A stretch of DNA of 64,000 bases from Oceanisphaera profunda (GTDB lineage Bacteria; Pseudomonadota; Gammaproteobacteria; Enterobacterales; Aeromonadaceae): assembly GCF_002157895.1 (NCBI RefSeq), contig NZ_CP021377.1, positions 558,001 to 622,000 of the forward strand, in the 5' to 3' direction. How positions within the stretch are numbered: position 1 is the first letter of the stretch; every line of letters begins with the position of its first letter. The notes under the pieces were generated by a model, which saw only the letters and a list, made by a program, of their open reading frames with translations, was not told the DNA's origin and searched no databases. Position numbers and translations under genes: made by a program. Shown piece by piece: positions 36,293 through 45,097 of this stretch.

Positions 36293-36309
36293 CTATTATT
36301 CCATCCATT

Positions 36310-36333
36310 GGTTATATAAAATAATATACATCG
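36310..36333. promoter_or_regulatory. Putative ModE box 1
   Basis: GTTATATA and TATACATCG, six bases apart, resemble the ModE consensus (two TATATA-type halves with outer GC ends, spaced by six). It lies 18 bases before the modA start on the minus strand, where molybdate-bound ModE would block the modABC promoter. Confidence 0.55.
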
Positions 36334-36345
36334 TTTACACCTTAT

Positions 36346-36369
36346 CGTTATGTAATTATAAACACAACG
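36346..36369. promoter_or_regulatory. Putative ModE box 2
   Basis: TCGTTATGTA at the left and AACACAACGA at the right, with TCGTT/AACGA as perfect outer arms, give a second, weaker ModE-like palindrome 13 bases from box 1. The pair would let ModE control both modABC and its own gene; this is inferred. Confidence 0.4.
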
Positions 36370-36458
36370 AAAACAACTCACGAGAAAGGCCAAGCGAATT
36401 ATTTGCCGCACCACCTTCGCTTAGCCACAATAGCGCGAGTCTCTTTTAAGGATGGATC

Positions 36459-37283
36459 ATGGATCTGGAAATATTATTGAGCCTGCACAGCCAGCAACAG
36501 CTGTTTGTGAACCCCAGACGCATTCGCTTACTGGAGCAAATTCGAAAGCATGGCTCCATTAGCCAAGGCGCTAAGGCCGCAGGCATCAGTTATAAGTCCG
36601 CATGGGACGCCATCAAAGACATGAACACCCTAGCCGAGCATCCGGTGCTGAGCAGCGAAACCGGCGGCAAAGGCGGTGGCGGTGCAGCACTAACGCCATA
36701 TGGCGAGCGATTATTAAAAATTTACGGTTTGCTCACTCAGATAGAGCGCATGGCTGTGAATGCGCTACAAGATGAAAGCACCTCGCTGGATAGTTTGTTG
36801 TCGGTAGTAGCGCGATTTTCCTTACAAACCAGTGCCCGCAATCAATTTTTTGCCAAAGTCAGTGCTCTGGATTTCAATGACCTGAGTGGTAAAGTCTGTT
36901 TAACCCTGCATGACGACACTTATTTGTACGCCGATATCACTGCCGCTAGCTGTGCACGTTTAGGGTTGGAGGCGGAGAAAGAAGTGTTAGCGCTGATTAA
37001 GGCACCATGGATAAGCCTCACCAAAGATCCCCTTCAAGTCCCTAAAGGCGATAATGTATTGGCAGGCATTATTAGCGAAGTATTAGTCGGCGAGGAGTTT
37101 GATGAGGTACTGCTGCAATTAGAGATTGGTGAAGCTTTGTGTGCCCAACTGCCCCGCCATAGCGAGCAAACGACAGCCAAAAATCAAGCCACAGCTAACC
37201 ATCAGAGCATAATTTGGCAGCCAGGCGATTTTGCCTACGCCCATTTTTCACCTGCTCAGATAATTTTAGCCACGTTGGGGTAA
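36459..37283 (+). CDS. modE: ModE molybdate-dependent transcriptional regulator
   Basis: ModE represses modABC when bound to molybdate and activates molybdoenzyme genes. The 274-residue protein has a LysR-like N-terminal winged helix (LLEQIRKHGSISQGAKAAGISYKSAWDAIKDMN, residues about 24-56), the GGKGGGGAALTPYGERLL wing, and two C-terminal Mop/TOBE repeats (ARNQFFAKVSALDFNDLSGKVCLTL; GDNVLAGIISEVLVGEEFDEVLLQLE). All ModE parts are present. It is divergent from modABC with ModE-like boxes in the gap. A shared terminator separates it from the convergent acnA. Confidence 0.94.
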   Translation: MDLEILLSLHSQQQLFVNPRRIRLLEQIRKHGSISQGAKAAGISYKSAWDAIKDMNTLAEHPVLSSETGGKGGGGAALTPYGERLLKIYGLLTQIERMAVNALQDESTSLDSLLSVVARFSLQTSARNQFFAKVSALDFNDLSGKVCLTLHDDTYLYADITAASCARLGLEAEKEVLALIKAPWISLTKDPLQVPKGDNVLAGIISEVLVGEEFDEVLLQLEIGEALCAQLPRHSEQTTAKNQATANHQSIIWQPGDFAYAHFSPAQIILATLG

Positions 37284-37309
37284 GACAGAGCAAAGCTAAA
37301 AAGAACAAA

Positions 37310-37343
37310 AAAGCACCGAGCCTTTAGGTTCGGTGCTTTTAAT
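37310..37343. terminator. Bidirectional terminator between modE and acnA
   Basis: AAGCACCGA and TCGGTGCTT form a 9-base stem (extended by GCC/GGT), with AAAAAA on the left and TTTTAATTTAGTTTT on the right. The gene pair is convergent, and the hairpin can end both transcripts. Confidence 0.9.
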
Positions 37344-37391
37344 TTAGTTTTGGGTTTAATTTCTAGCTTACAGCTTAAAACTTATCGCTAG

Positions 37392-40139
37392 TTATTCCAG
37401 CATATGCCTGATCACGTAGTGCAAGATGCCGCCGTGCTGGTAGTAGGTCAGCTCATTGCTGGTATCGATACGACACCGCACTTGGGCTTCTTGGCTACTG
37501 CCATCGGTACTCTCAATCACCACAGTTAACGTTTTGCCGGGGTTTAAATCGTTTAAGCCTTTGATGCTTAATAGCTCATCTCCTTTCAAGCCTAGGCTTT
37601 CTGCAGTATCGCTGATAAATTCCAGCGGCACCACGCCCATGCCGATCAGGTTAGAGCGGTGAATGCGCTCATAAGATTCAGCAATTACGGCCCGCACCCC
37701 AAGTAACAAGGTCCCTTTGGCTGCCCAATCTCGACTGGAGCCAGTGCCGTATTCTTTACCGGCGACCACCACCAAAGGCACGCCTTCGTCTTGATAGCGC
37801 ATGGCCGCATCATAAATCGAACATTGCTCATTGCTGGGGTAGTGGCGCGTTTCGCCGCCTTCCACATTTTCTAGCATAAGGTTACGAATACGAATATTGC
37901 CAAAGGTGCCGCGCATCATGACTTGGTGGTTACCGCGGCGTGAGCCGTAGGAGTTAAAGTCTTTTTCTTCAATGCCTAAAGATTGCAGATAGTGCCCCGC
38001 CGGACTGTCGGCCTTAATGCTGCCTGCCGGTGAGATATGGTCGGTAGTAACAGAGTCACCGAGGATGGCCAGTAATCTCGCCCCTTCAATGTCGGCTACT
38101 GATTCGGGCGTTTTTTCCATGGTTTGGAAAAACGGCGGATGCTGAATATAGCTAGAGTCTGACTGCCAGTTAAAGGTGGCACTTTGCTCCACTTTAATGG
38201 CACGCCAGTGCTCATCACCCTCAAAAACCGCTGCATATTCTTTATGGAACATGTCACTGGTCACTAACTGCACTGCATCGGCAATAGCTTGTTGCGATGG
38301 CCAAATATCTTTCAAATAAATCGGCTGACCTTGCGGATCTTTACCCAGCGGCTCTGTGGTGATGTCCACATTCATGCTGCCCGCCAGCGCATAGGCGACC
38401 ACTAACGGCGGCGAGCCCAACCAGTTGGACTTCACCAAGGGATGAATACGGCCTTCAAAGTTACGGTTACCCGATAATACTGCGGCCACCGTCATATCGT
38501 TTTTCTTAATGGCCTCTTCAATTGGATCTGGCAAGGGACCTGAGTTACCAATACAAGTGGTACAGCCGTAGCCGACCAAGTAGAAACCGAGCTGCTCCAG
38601 ATACGGCATCAGTCCGGCGGCAATTAAATAATCAGTGACCACCTTAGAACCTGGAGCTAATGACGTTTTCACCCAAGGCGCGCGCGTTAAGCCTTTTTCT
38701 ACCGCCGCTTTAGCTAGCAGACCGGCTGCCATCAACACGCTCGGGTTAGAGGTGTTAGTACAAGAGGTAATGGCGGCAATCACTACTGCCCCCTCTTCCA
38801 GCTGATAGTTATTGCCATTCATGCAAAATTGAGCGCTGGTTAATGATTGTTTGACCGCCACTGCGGTTTGGCCGCCTTCGTTTTCTAAGCGCTTCTTTGA
38901 CTCTGCGCTGGGCTCAACCCTAAGCTCACGGCTTAAACTAAACGCCTGCGGCACTTGCGATAATTCGACTCTGTCTTGCGGGCGTTTGGGGCCCGCTAAA
39001 CAGGCGGTGACCGTGCTCATATCCAGACTCATGGTGTCGCTGAATGTGGGTTCGTCACCTGCATGGCGCCATAAACCTTGCGCCTTGCTGTAAGCTTCAA
39101 CCAGCTCAACTTGTTCAGCGCTACGACCGGTCAGCGTTAAGTAACGCAGGGTTTCTTCATCCACTGGGAAGAAACCACAAGTTGCGCCATATTCTGGCGC
39201 CATATTGGCGATGGTGGCCCGATCTGCCAATGGCAGAGTGGCCAAACCATCACCGTAGAACTCCACAAACTTGCCCACAACACCGCGATCACGCAGCATT
39301 TTTACCACCGTTAAGACTAAGTCGGTGGCGGTAATGCCCTCGCGTAATTGGCCGGTGAGCTTAAAGCCCATCACTTCTGGGATCAGCATAGAAATAGGCT
39401 GGCCCAGCATGGCCGCTTCCGCCTCAATGCCGCCCACGCCCCAGCCCAGTATGCCGAGAGCGTTAATCATGGTGGTGTGTGAGTCGGTACCCACTAGGGT
39501 GTCTGGGCACACCACCGTATCTGTGCCGACTTGCTGCTGCCAGACCGTTTGGCCTAAGTATTCGAGGTTAACCTGATGGCAAATACCGGTACCCGGTGGC
39601 ACCACTTTAAAGTTATCAAAGGTTTGCTGGCCCCAGCGTAAAAAGGCATAACGCTCGCCATTACGCGCCATTTCCATGTCGACGTTAGTCTCAAAAGCCT
39701 GCTCACTGGCAAAGGTATCCACCATTACCGAGTGGTCAATTACCAAGTCAACCGCCGACAGCGGATTCACCTGCTCGGCTTTGCCGCCTAACCGTTGCAC
39801 CGCATCGCGCATCGCGGCCAAATCCACCACCGCTGGCACGCCAGTAAAGTCTTGCATTAACACCCGCACTGGGCGAAAGGCAATTTCCCGAGTCGAGCGC
39901 GCGTCTTTTAGCCACTCATGCATGGCCTCAATATCTTGGGGGGTGACGGTGTCGCTATCTAAGTTGCGTACCAAATTCTCGGTCAGTACTTTTAGGGACT
40001 TGGGTAGTTCAGAAATAGCGTTAGCGTGCTCAAGCTTTGCTAAGCTGTAATAAAGATAAGCATGCTGACCCACGGTCAGCGTGTCCATATAACGTGAGTT
40101 AACAGATGAATTATTAGATGCAGTTAGATCAGTAGACAT
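37392..40139 (-). CDS. acnA: AcnA aconitate hydratase
   Basis: AcnA converts citrate to isocitrate in the TCA cycle with a [4Fe-4S] cluster and, as an apo-protein, may bind mRNA. The 915-residue protein has the cluster ligands in SCTNTSNPS and YGCTTCIGNSGP, the substrate-site segments GTDSHTTM and YGSRRGNH, and the swivel-domain motif GTGSSRDWAAKG. Length and order of domains match the AcnA/IRP1 type rather than AcnB. AGGAGG lies just before two adjacent ATGs; the second (40139) has the better spacing. Confidence 0.95.
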   Translation of the reverse strand: MSTDLTASNNSSVNSRYMDTLTVGQHAYLYYSLAKLEHANAISELPKSLKVLTENLVRNLDSDTVTPQDIEAMHEWLKDARSTREIAFRPVRVLMQDFTGVPAVVDLAAMRDAVQRLGGKAEQVNPLSAVDLVIDHSVMVDTFASEQAFETNVDMEMARNGERYAFLRWGQQTFDNFKVVPPGTGICHQVNLEYLGQTVWQQQVGTDTVVCPDTLVGTDSHTTMINALGILGWGVGGIEAEAAMLGQPISMLIPEVMGFKLTGQLREGITATDLVLTVVKMLRDRGVVGKFVEFYGDGLATLPLADRATIANMAPEYGATCGFFPVDEETLRYLTLTGRSAEQVELVEAYSKAQGLWRHAGDEPTFSDTMSLDMSTVTACLAGPKRPQDRVELSQVPQAFSLSRELRVEPSAESKKRLENEGGQTAVAVKQSLTSAQFCMNGNNYQLEEGAVVIAAITSCTNTSNPSVLMAAGLLAKAAVEKGLTRAPWVKTSLAPGSKVVTDYLIAAGLMPYLEQLGFYLVGYGCTTCIGNSGPLPDPIEEAIKKNDMTVAAVLSGNRNFEGRIHPLVKSNWLGSPPLVVAYALAGSMNVDITTEPLGKDPQGQPIYLKDIWPSQQAIADAVQLVTSDMFHKEYAAVFEGDEHWRAIKVEQSATFNWQSDSSYIQHPPFFQTMEKTPESVADIEGARLLAILGDSVTTDHISPAGSIKADSPAGHYLQSLGIEEKDFNSYGSRRGNHQVMMRGTFGNIRIRNLMLENVEGGETRHYPSNEQCSIYDAAMRYQDEGVPLVVVAGKEYGTGSSRDWAAKGTLLLGVRAVIAESYERIHRSNLIGMGVVPLEFISDTAESLGLKGDELLSIKGLNDLNPGKTLTVVIESTDGSSQEAQVRCRIDTSNELTYYQHGGILHYVIRHMLE

Positions 40140-40256
40140 CATTTCCTCCTAGCGATGGAAACGGCTAGCGTTAGTAGCTAGCTCTGTATAACACCATTTA
40201 GACACAGTCCCGCAGACAATGAAAGCCCAATGCCTGCGGGGATTTGTTAATATGAC

Positions 40257-40525
40257 TAGGGTCTATTGACCTTTCGAGATGATTTTTGCAGCAGTTTGTG
40301 GGGTTTTTATACAAGGCGTCGCTTGTGTCATGGAGTCATTCTCCATAAATAAGCGATAACGCCGTAGAAAGGCGCCACAAATGCTGCCCTTCGGGTTCGG
40401 CTAAACGCGTTTTTCTCTTTGTTGAGTGAGAGTTTGCTTAGAATGACTAGGCTATACTCCACTCGCCGCGATAAAAACGCGTTTAACTCGAACAAAACTT
40501 AACCGCGAAAGGTCAATAGACCCTA
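40257..40525 (-). mobile_element. MITE-like element, copy 2 (between acnA and rimK)
   Basis: This 269-base element is the inverted counterpart of copy 1. Its ends are TAGGGTCTATTGACCTTTCG and the exact reverse complement. Both ends carry A at base 9, where both ends of copy 1 carry G, so the two ends of each copy match each other. The interior differs by about 10 percent and one base in length (GGAGAATGACTCC against GGAGAATGCTCC). It is flanked by TA. It fills nearly half of the 591-base acnA-rimK gap; the remaining 205 bases (40526-40730) should hold the rimK promoter. Confidence 0.85.
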
Positions 40526-40730
40526 ACTTAACCGTAGGCCATTACTGATAAGTTAAGCACCTATTAAAATTTTTTTGTGCCCAGACCCGTTTTTTCTTGA
40601 TGGCGCTCAGCGCATTGTTAGCGTAAATAGTGCGAATAATTAGCGCAATATAGTGCGAAGCCATCAGGACAGTTAACCGAGCCTGCATTCATAGTTCACC
40701 TCACAACGTATAGAGAGCCTCACCACACCC

Positions 40731-41633
40731 ATGAAAATTGCCATTCTGTCTCGCAATGCCTCCCTTTATTCTACCCGTCGCTTACGTGAGGCTGCCGAAG
40801 CGCGCGGCCATGAGGTGCGCGTTATTGATGCCCTCAAATGTTATATGAACATCAATGACAATAAGCCCTCTATTCACTACCACGGTAAGGAGCTGGAACA
40901 GTTTGACGCCATCATTCCGCGCATTGGTGCCAGTGTGACTTTTTACGGCAGTGCCGTATTGCGCCAGTTTGAAATGATGAACTGCTATTCGCTGAATCAC
41001 TCGGCTGCCATCAGCCGTTCACGGGATAAACTGCGCTCCTTGCAGCTGTTGTCGGGCCAAGGGGTGGGCATGCCCGTCACCGGCTTTGCTTGCAAACCTG
41101 ACGATGTGCCGGATCTGATCGATATGGTGGGTGGCGCGCCGCTCGTGATCAAGTTGCTTGAGGGCACGCAGGGCATAGGCGTGGTATTGGCAGAAACTCG
41201 CAAGGCCGCAGAGAGCGTGTTAGAAGCTTTTATGGGCTTAAAAGCCAATATCATGGTGCAGGAATTTATTGAAGAAGCCGGTGGTGCTGATATTCGCTGT
41301 TTCGTGCTCGGCGATAAAGTGATTGCCGCCATGAAGCGTCAAGCCAAAGAAGGTGAATTTCGCTCTAACTTACACCGCGGCGGTGCCGCCGAACTTATTC
41401 GCATTACGCCAGAAGAGCGTAAAACCGCTATCGCTTCCGCTAAGGCCATGGGTTTAAACGTGGCGGGCGTGGATTTATTGCGCTCTAAGCGTGGGCCTTT
41501 GGTCATGGAAGTTAACTCCTCACCGGGTTTACAAGGTATTGAAGTGGCCACCGGCAAAGATGTAGCCGATATGATGATCGATTACATTGAAAAGCACAGC
41601 CACAAGAAATCCAAAACGCGCGAGCGTGGCTAA
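40731..41633 (+). CDS. rimK: RimK ribosomal protein S6 glutamate ligase
   Basis: RimK is an ATP-grasp enzyme that adds glutamate residues to the C-terminus of ribosomal protein S6 and also makes poly-alpha-glutamate. The 300-residue length equals that of E. coli RimK. The start is [29 protein letters not shown]. The ATP-grasp segments are [48 protein letters not shown], and the Mg-binding [15 protein letters not shown]. It shares a TAATG overlap with the next gene, an aspartoacylase-like enzyme, so the two are translated together. Confidence 0.95.
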   Translation: MKIAILSRNASLYSTRRLREAAEARGHEVRVIDALKCYMNINDNKPSIHYHGKELEQFDAIIPRIGASVTFYGSAVLRQFEMMNCYSLNHSAAISRSRDKLRSLQLLSGQGVGMPVTGFACKPDDVPDLIDMVGGAPLVIKLLEGTQGIGVVLAETRKAAESVLEAFMGLKANIMVQEFIEEAGGADIRCFVLGDKVIAAMKRQAKEGEFRSNLHRGGAAELIRITPEERKTAIASAKAMGLNVAGVDLLRSKRGPLVMEVNSSPGLQGIEVATGKDVADMMIDYIEKHSHKKSKTRERG

Positions 41634-42652
41634 TGACGGCACCCTTTACGTTAGCGGGTATTGAAGTCGCACCAGGCCAGCGCAAGGTGCTGCAGTTAGC
41701 CTTGGCTCAACTGTATACCCAGTCACCATTAACGGTGCCGCTGGAAATTATTCACGGCAAGCACCCCGGTCCCGTGCTGCTGATTTGTGCAGCCATTCAT
41801 GGCGATGAACTCAACGGCATTGAGATCGTCAATCAAGTGCTGAGCCGGGTCAATCCGGCGCGCTTAAAGGGCACCCTTATCGCCGTGCCGGTAGTAAATG
41901 TGTTTGGCTTTATTAATAAGTCGCGCTATTTACCGGATCGTCGCGATTTAAATCGCTGCTTTCCTGGGAGTGAAAAAGGCTCATTAGGCTCGAGAGTGGC
42001 GCATTTTTTTGTTGATCAAATCGTCAGTCATTGCTCGCACATCATAGACCTGCACACGGGGGCCATTCACAGAGCTAACCTGCCGCAAATTCGCGCCAAA
42101 TTAGACTGTGATATTACCCGTAGCATGGCGGAGAGCTTTGGTGCACCGGTAATTTTGGATGCCAGTATTCGCGATGGCTCACTGCGCGCCGTGGCCGAAA
42201 GCCGAGATATTCCAGTGATTCTATATGAGGCGGGAGAAGCGCTGCGCTTTGAGCCGGTGGCCATTAAGGCCGGCACCCGTGGCATTTTAAACGTGATGCG
42301 TACCTTAGGCATGCTCAAGCCCACGGTAAAAAAAGCACAGATGAACCCTATGATTGCCAAGTCCAGTAACTGGATCCGCGCCGAGCAAGATGGCTTATTG
42401 CACCTTAAAGCGCGTTTGGGCGATCGAGTCACTAAAGGTCAATGTCTGGGGACCATTACGGCCCCGTTAAGCGCCGAAGAGCGGGAAGTGATTGCACCTA
42501 AGAGCGGCATCGTTATTGGTTGTTTAACCATGCCGTTAGTCAATGAAGGCGACGCGGTATTTCACATTGCCAGTTTTGATGCGGTGAAACAGGCAGAGAT
42601 GAACGTGGAGCGATTTGTGGATGAAATGGATATTCAGCCGCAGAGTTTTTAA
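41633..42652 (+). CDS. Succinylglutamate desuccinylase/aspartoacylase-family zinc hydrolase
   Basis: This 339-residue protein belongs to the AstE/AspA branch of the M14 zinc carboxypeptidase fold. Zinc ligands are visible as His and Glu in AIHGDELNG (about residue 59-62) and His in IIDLHTGA (about residue 143). The catalytic Glu is likely in ILYEAGEAL. The C-terminal barrel-like domain (DGLLHLKARLGDRVTKGQCLGTITAP) resembles a lipoyl-type fold. The substrate is not known. Coupling to rimK suggests that it acts on acylated or glutamylated amino acids or protein tails, an inference. A terminator follows at 42693-42721. Confidence 0.8.
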   Translation: MTAPFTLAGIEVAPGQRKVLQLALAQLYTQSPLTVPLEIIHGKHPGPVLLICAAIHGDELNGIEIVNQVLSRVNPARLKGTLIAVPVVNVFGFINKSRYLPDRRDLNRCFPGSEKGSLGSRVAHFFVDQIVSHCSHIIDLHTGAIHRANLPQIRAKLDCDITRSMAESFGAPVILDASIRDGSLRAVAESRDIPVILYEAGEALRFEPVAIKAGTRGILNVMRTLGMLKPTVKKAQMNPMIAKSSNWIRAEQDGLLHLKARLGDRVTKGQCLGTITAPLSAEEREVIAPKSGIVIGCLTMPLVNEGDAVFHIASFDAVKQAEMNVERFVDEMDIQPQSF

Positions 42653-42692
42653 ACGGCGAATTTTTTAGCGTACATAAATAATTTGAGAGATG

Positions 42693-42721
42693 AAAAAAGG
42701 GGCCAAATATGGCCCCTTTTT
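42693..42721. terminator. Bidirectional terminator between the rimK operon and serA
   Basis: GGGGCC and GGCCCC form a stem around AAATAT, flanked by AAAAAA and TTTTT. The two gene groups converge here and both can use it. Confidence 0.92.
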
Positions 42722-42777
42722 GCTCACTCACACTGTTATTAACCTAAGCTTTTGCTCACTTAAGCTTGGCAATTATC

Positions 42778-44007
42778 TTAGTGCACGATACGGGCACGAA
42801 TAGTGCCTTCAATGCTCTTCAATTTAGTGAGTGCTTGCTCACTTTGTGCAGTTTCTACTTCAATCACCACATAACCAATGGTCGGTGTGGTTTGCAGATA
42901 CTGAGAAGCAATATTGATGTTTTCTGCAGAAAATGCCTGCACGATTTGGCTCAAAATACCCGGCTTGTTGTGGTGTACGTGCAGCAAACGGCTGGTATCT
43001 GGGTGCTCTGGCAGCGACACTTCTGGGAAGTTAACCGCAGACAAAGTAGAACCATTATCTGAGTATTTAATCAGTTTGCCCGCTACTTCGTAACCAATAT
43101 TTTCCTGCGCTTCTTGAGTAGAGCCACCAATGTGCGGCGTTAAAATCACGTTGTCGAAGTTACGCAGCGGTGATACGAACTCTTCGTCGTTAGACTTAGG
43201 CTCAACCGGGAACACATCAATGGCTGCACCGGCAATGTGCTTAGTGGTAAGTGCACAGGCCAGCGCATCTATGTCCACCACAGTGCCGCGTGAGGCGTTG
43301 ATCAAGATAGAGCCAGGCTTCATCATCGCCATCTCAGCGGCACCAAACATGTTCTGGGTTTGTGGGGTTTCCGGTACGTGCAAAGTCACCACATCTGACT
43401 GGCTCAGCAGCTGTTCTAGGTCGTAGACCTGAGTGGCATTACCCAATGACAACTTGGTTTCAATGTCGTAATAAGACACTTGCATGCCAATGCTTTCAGC
43501 AATAATGCTCAACTGAATACCAATGTGGCCATAACCGATAATCGCTAGGCGCTTGCCGCGGGCTTCAAAGGCATGAGTCGCAGTTTTTTGCCATTCGCCA
43601 CGGTGTGCCTTCGCGTTACGCTCAGGAATACCACGCAACAACAACAGTATTTCGCCCAATACTAATTCGGCCACACTGCGGGTGTTGGAGAAAGGCGCGT
43701 TAAATACCGGAATACCGCGAATGGCGGCCGCATCCAAGTCCACTTGGTTGGTGCCGATGCAGAAGCACCCGATAGCCACCAGCTTTTCTGCCACATCCAG
43801 TACCGATTCGGTGATCTGGGTGCGAGAGCGTAAACCCACAAAATGTGCGTCTTTTATACGTTCTTTTAACTCTTCGTCCGTCAATGAGGTCTTTAAATAG
43901 TCGATATTGCTATAACCGGCATTTTTGAACATCTCAACAGCGCCTGTATGTACGCCTTCGAGTAATAAAATTTTAATCTTATCTTTATCTAAAGAGTAGA
44001 GAGCCAT
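42778..44007 (-). CDS. serA: SerA D-3-phosphoglycerate dehydrogenase
   Basis: SerA oxidises 3-phosphoglycerate to phosphohydroxypyruvate, the first step of serine synthesis, and is inhibited by serine. The 409-residue protein (E. coli 410) has the NAD-binding Rossmann motif AIIGYGHIGIQLSIIAESIGM, the catalytic Arg in NASRGTVVDI, Glu in VFPVEP, and His in TPHIGGSTQEAQENIG. It ends in an ACT domain (LLHVHHNKPGILSQIVQAFSAENINIASQYLQT). In E. coli serA is next to rpiA; here 9 kb of mod, acnA and rimK genes lie between. Confidence 0.95.
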   Translation of the reverse strand: MALYSLDKDKIKILLLEGVHTGAVEMFKNAGYSNIDYLKTSLTDEELKERIKDAHFVGLRSRTQITESVLDVAEKLVAIGCFCIGTNQVDLDAAAIRGIPVFNAPFSNTRSVAELVLGEILLLLRGIPERNAKAHRGEWQKTATHAFEARGKRLAIIGYGHIGIQLSIIAESIGMQVSYYDIETKLSLGNATQVYDLEQLLSQSDVVTLHVPETPQTQNMFGAAEMAMMKPGSILINASRGTVVDIDALACALTTKHIAGAAIDVFPVEPKSNDEEFVSPLRNFDNVILTPHIGGSTQEAQENIGYEVAGKLIKYSDNGSTLSAVNFPEVSLPEHPDTSRLLHVHHNKPGILSQIVQAFSAENINIASQYLQTTPTIGYVVIEVETAQSEQALTKLKSIEGTIRARIVH

Positions 44008-44327
44008 GACCTGTTCCTTTCTGACAGCTGCGTGAGTATGAGCTTAAAGTATCAAAAACATCGGCCTGAGGGAATTTATGTTATCAAAGTCACATTTTTT
44101 GATGTTATAAATTTTTTTTGAAGGTTAGCCGAGAGGAAATAGCGGGCTTGTGGCAGAGGTAAATGGTCATAAAAAAGCGTTAAGGGTGGAACTTGTGCGT
44201 CAGATCCTACTATGCAGGATTTCGCAGCTAGAGCACGCGACTACATTCGTGCTTCATGAACATACTGGCGGCGTTGCTACCCCCCTATTGCAACGCAGCC
44301 CTGTCGTAGAGTATGTAAAAACCGGTG
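44008..44327. other. serA-yggE gap
   Basis: The 320-base gap holds the serA promoter region (AT-rich, 44040-44130). A small inverted repeat GCGTTGC/GCAACGC (44271-44296) lies next to a run of six C, and AATCCTGC/GCAGGATT-like bases occur near 44200-44222. A 71-codon ORF here has no ribosome site and no likeness to a known protein; it is not called. Confidence 0.3.
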
Positions 44328-45041
44328 TTAATTCAGTAAAAAGACCATTTGTACTTGGTCGCTAAACTCTATTTCGTTTTGTACATAACTGGCATCTCGA
44401 TCTTCACTGGAAGCCATTTTCGCATTCATCATGCCATGGTGACGCGGAGCGGCTTGGCGCTGTGGCTGATACTCAATGGCATAGACCTCACCCAGTTTGC
44501 GATCCGCCGCCAGGCTAAGCTCTTCTGCAATCGTGCGCGCATTAGCAATGGCCGCAACACGGGCTTGTTGGCGTAGTTCATCTGCATTGCGACGGTCGTA
44601 ACTCACTTGCTGAATATTTTGTACCCCCTGCTCTAAAATGGTGTTCAGGGTTTCACTTAGTTTATCGAGATCGTACAAGCGCACGCTGATTTGGCGCTCC
44701 GCTTGATAGCCCAGCAATTTAGGCGGAGCTTGATCTTTACCGTATTGATAATCGGGACGCGTGATCACGTTACCGCTGTCGATGTCTTTCTTAGTGACAC
44801 CTAAACTGGCCAAATTACTGAATAACGCCGCCACTTTGGTGTCCACTTCTTCTTTGGCAGCGAGGCTTTCGGGTTTAAGCGCCGTAACCATCACCGTTAA
44901 AGTAGCCATATCGGGAGCAACGCGAATTTCAGATTGCCCTTGCGTCATCAAGTGCGCTTTATCGGGGACGGCAATGGCAAAGGCGCTGCTGCTAATGAGT
45001 AACGGCAGTAAGAAGAGAGTGCTCAGTGCTGTGGTGCGCAT
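44328..45041 (-). CDS. yggE: YggE-like periplasmic SIMPL-domain protein
   Basis: YggE is a SIMPL-domain (DUF541) protein linked in E. coli to lower oxidative stress. Residues 1-22 are a signal peptide (MRTTALSTLFLLPLLISSSAFA). The domain follows with the typical start LMTQGQSEIRVAPDMATLTVMVTALKPESLAAKEEVDTKV, the GYQAERQISVRL segment, and the C-terminal EIEFSDQVQMVFLL. At 237 residues it is of normal length. In E. coli yggE lies a few genes from fbaA-pgk-epd, as here, but the intervening argO-mscS pair is absent and a 13-kb adhesin locus stands in its place. Confidence 0.88.
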   Translation of the reverse strand: MRTTALSTLFLLPLLISSSAFAIAVPDKAHLMTQGQSEIRVAPDMATLTVMVTALKPESLAAKEEVDTKVAALFSNLASLGVTKKDIDSGNVITRPDYQYGKDQAPPKLLGYQAERQISVRLYDLDKLSETLNTILEQGVQNIQQVSYDRRNADELRQQARVAAIANARTIAEELSLAADRKLGEVYAIEYQPQRQAAPRHHGMMNAKMASSEDRDASYVQNEIEFSDQVQMVFLLN

Positions 45042-45097
45042 AAATACGGCCTCATTGTTTAGCGTATAAAACTAACAGAATTAAAGTATGAGTCATT

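Noticed and set aside
44150-44365. 71-codon ORF between serA and yggE
   Set aside because: It overlaps the yggE 3' end, has no good ribosome site and shows no family likeness.
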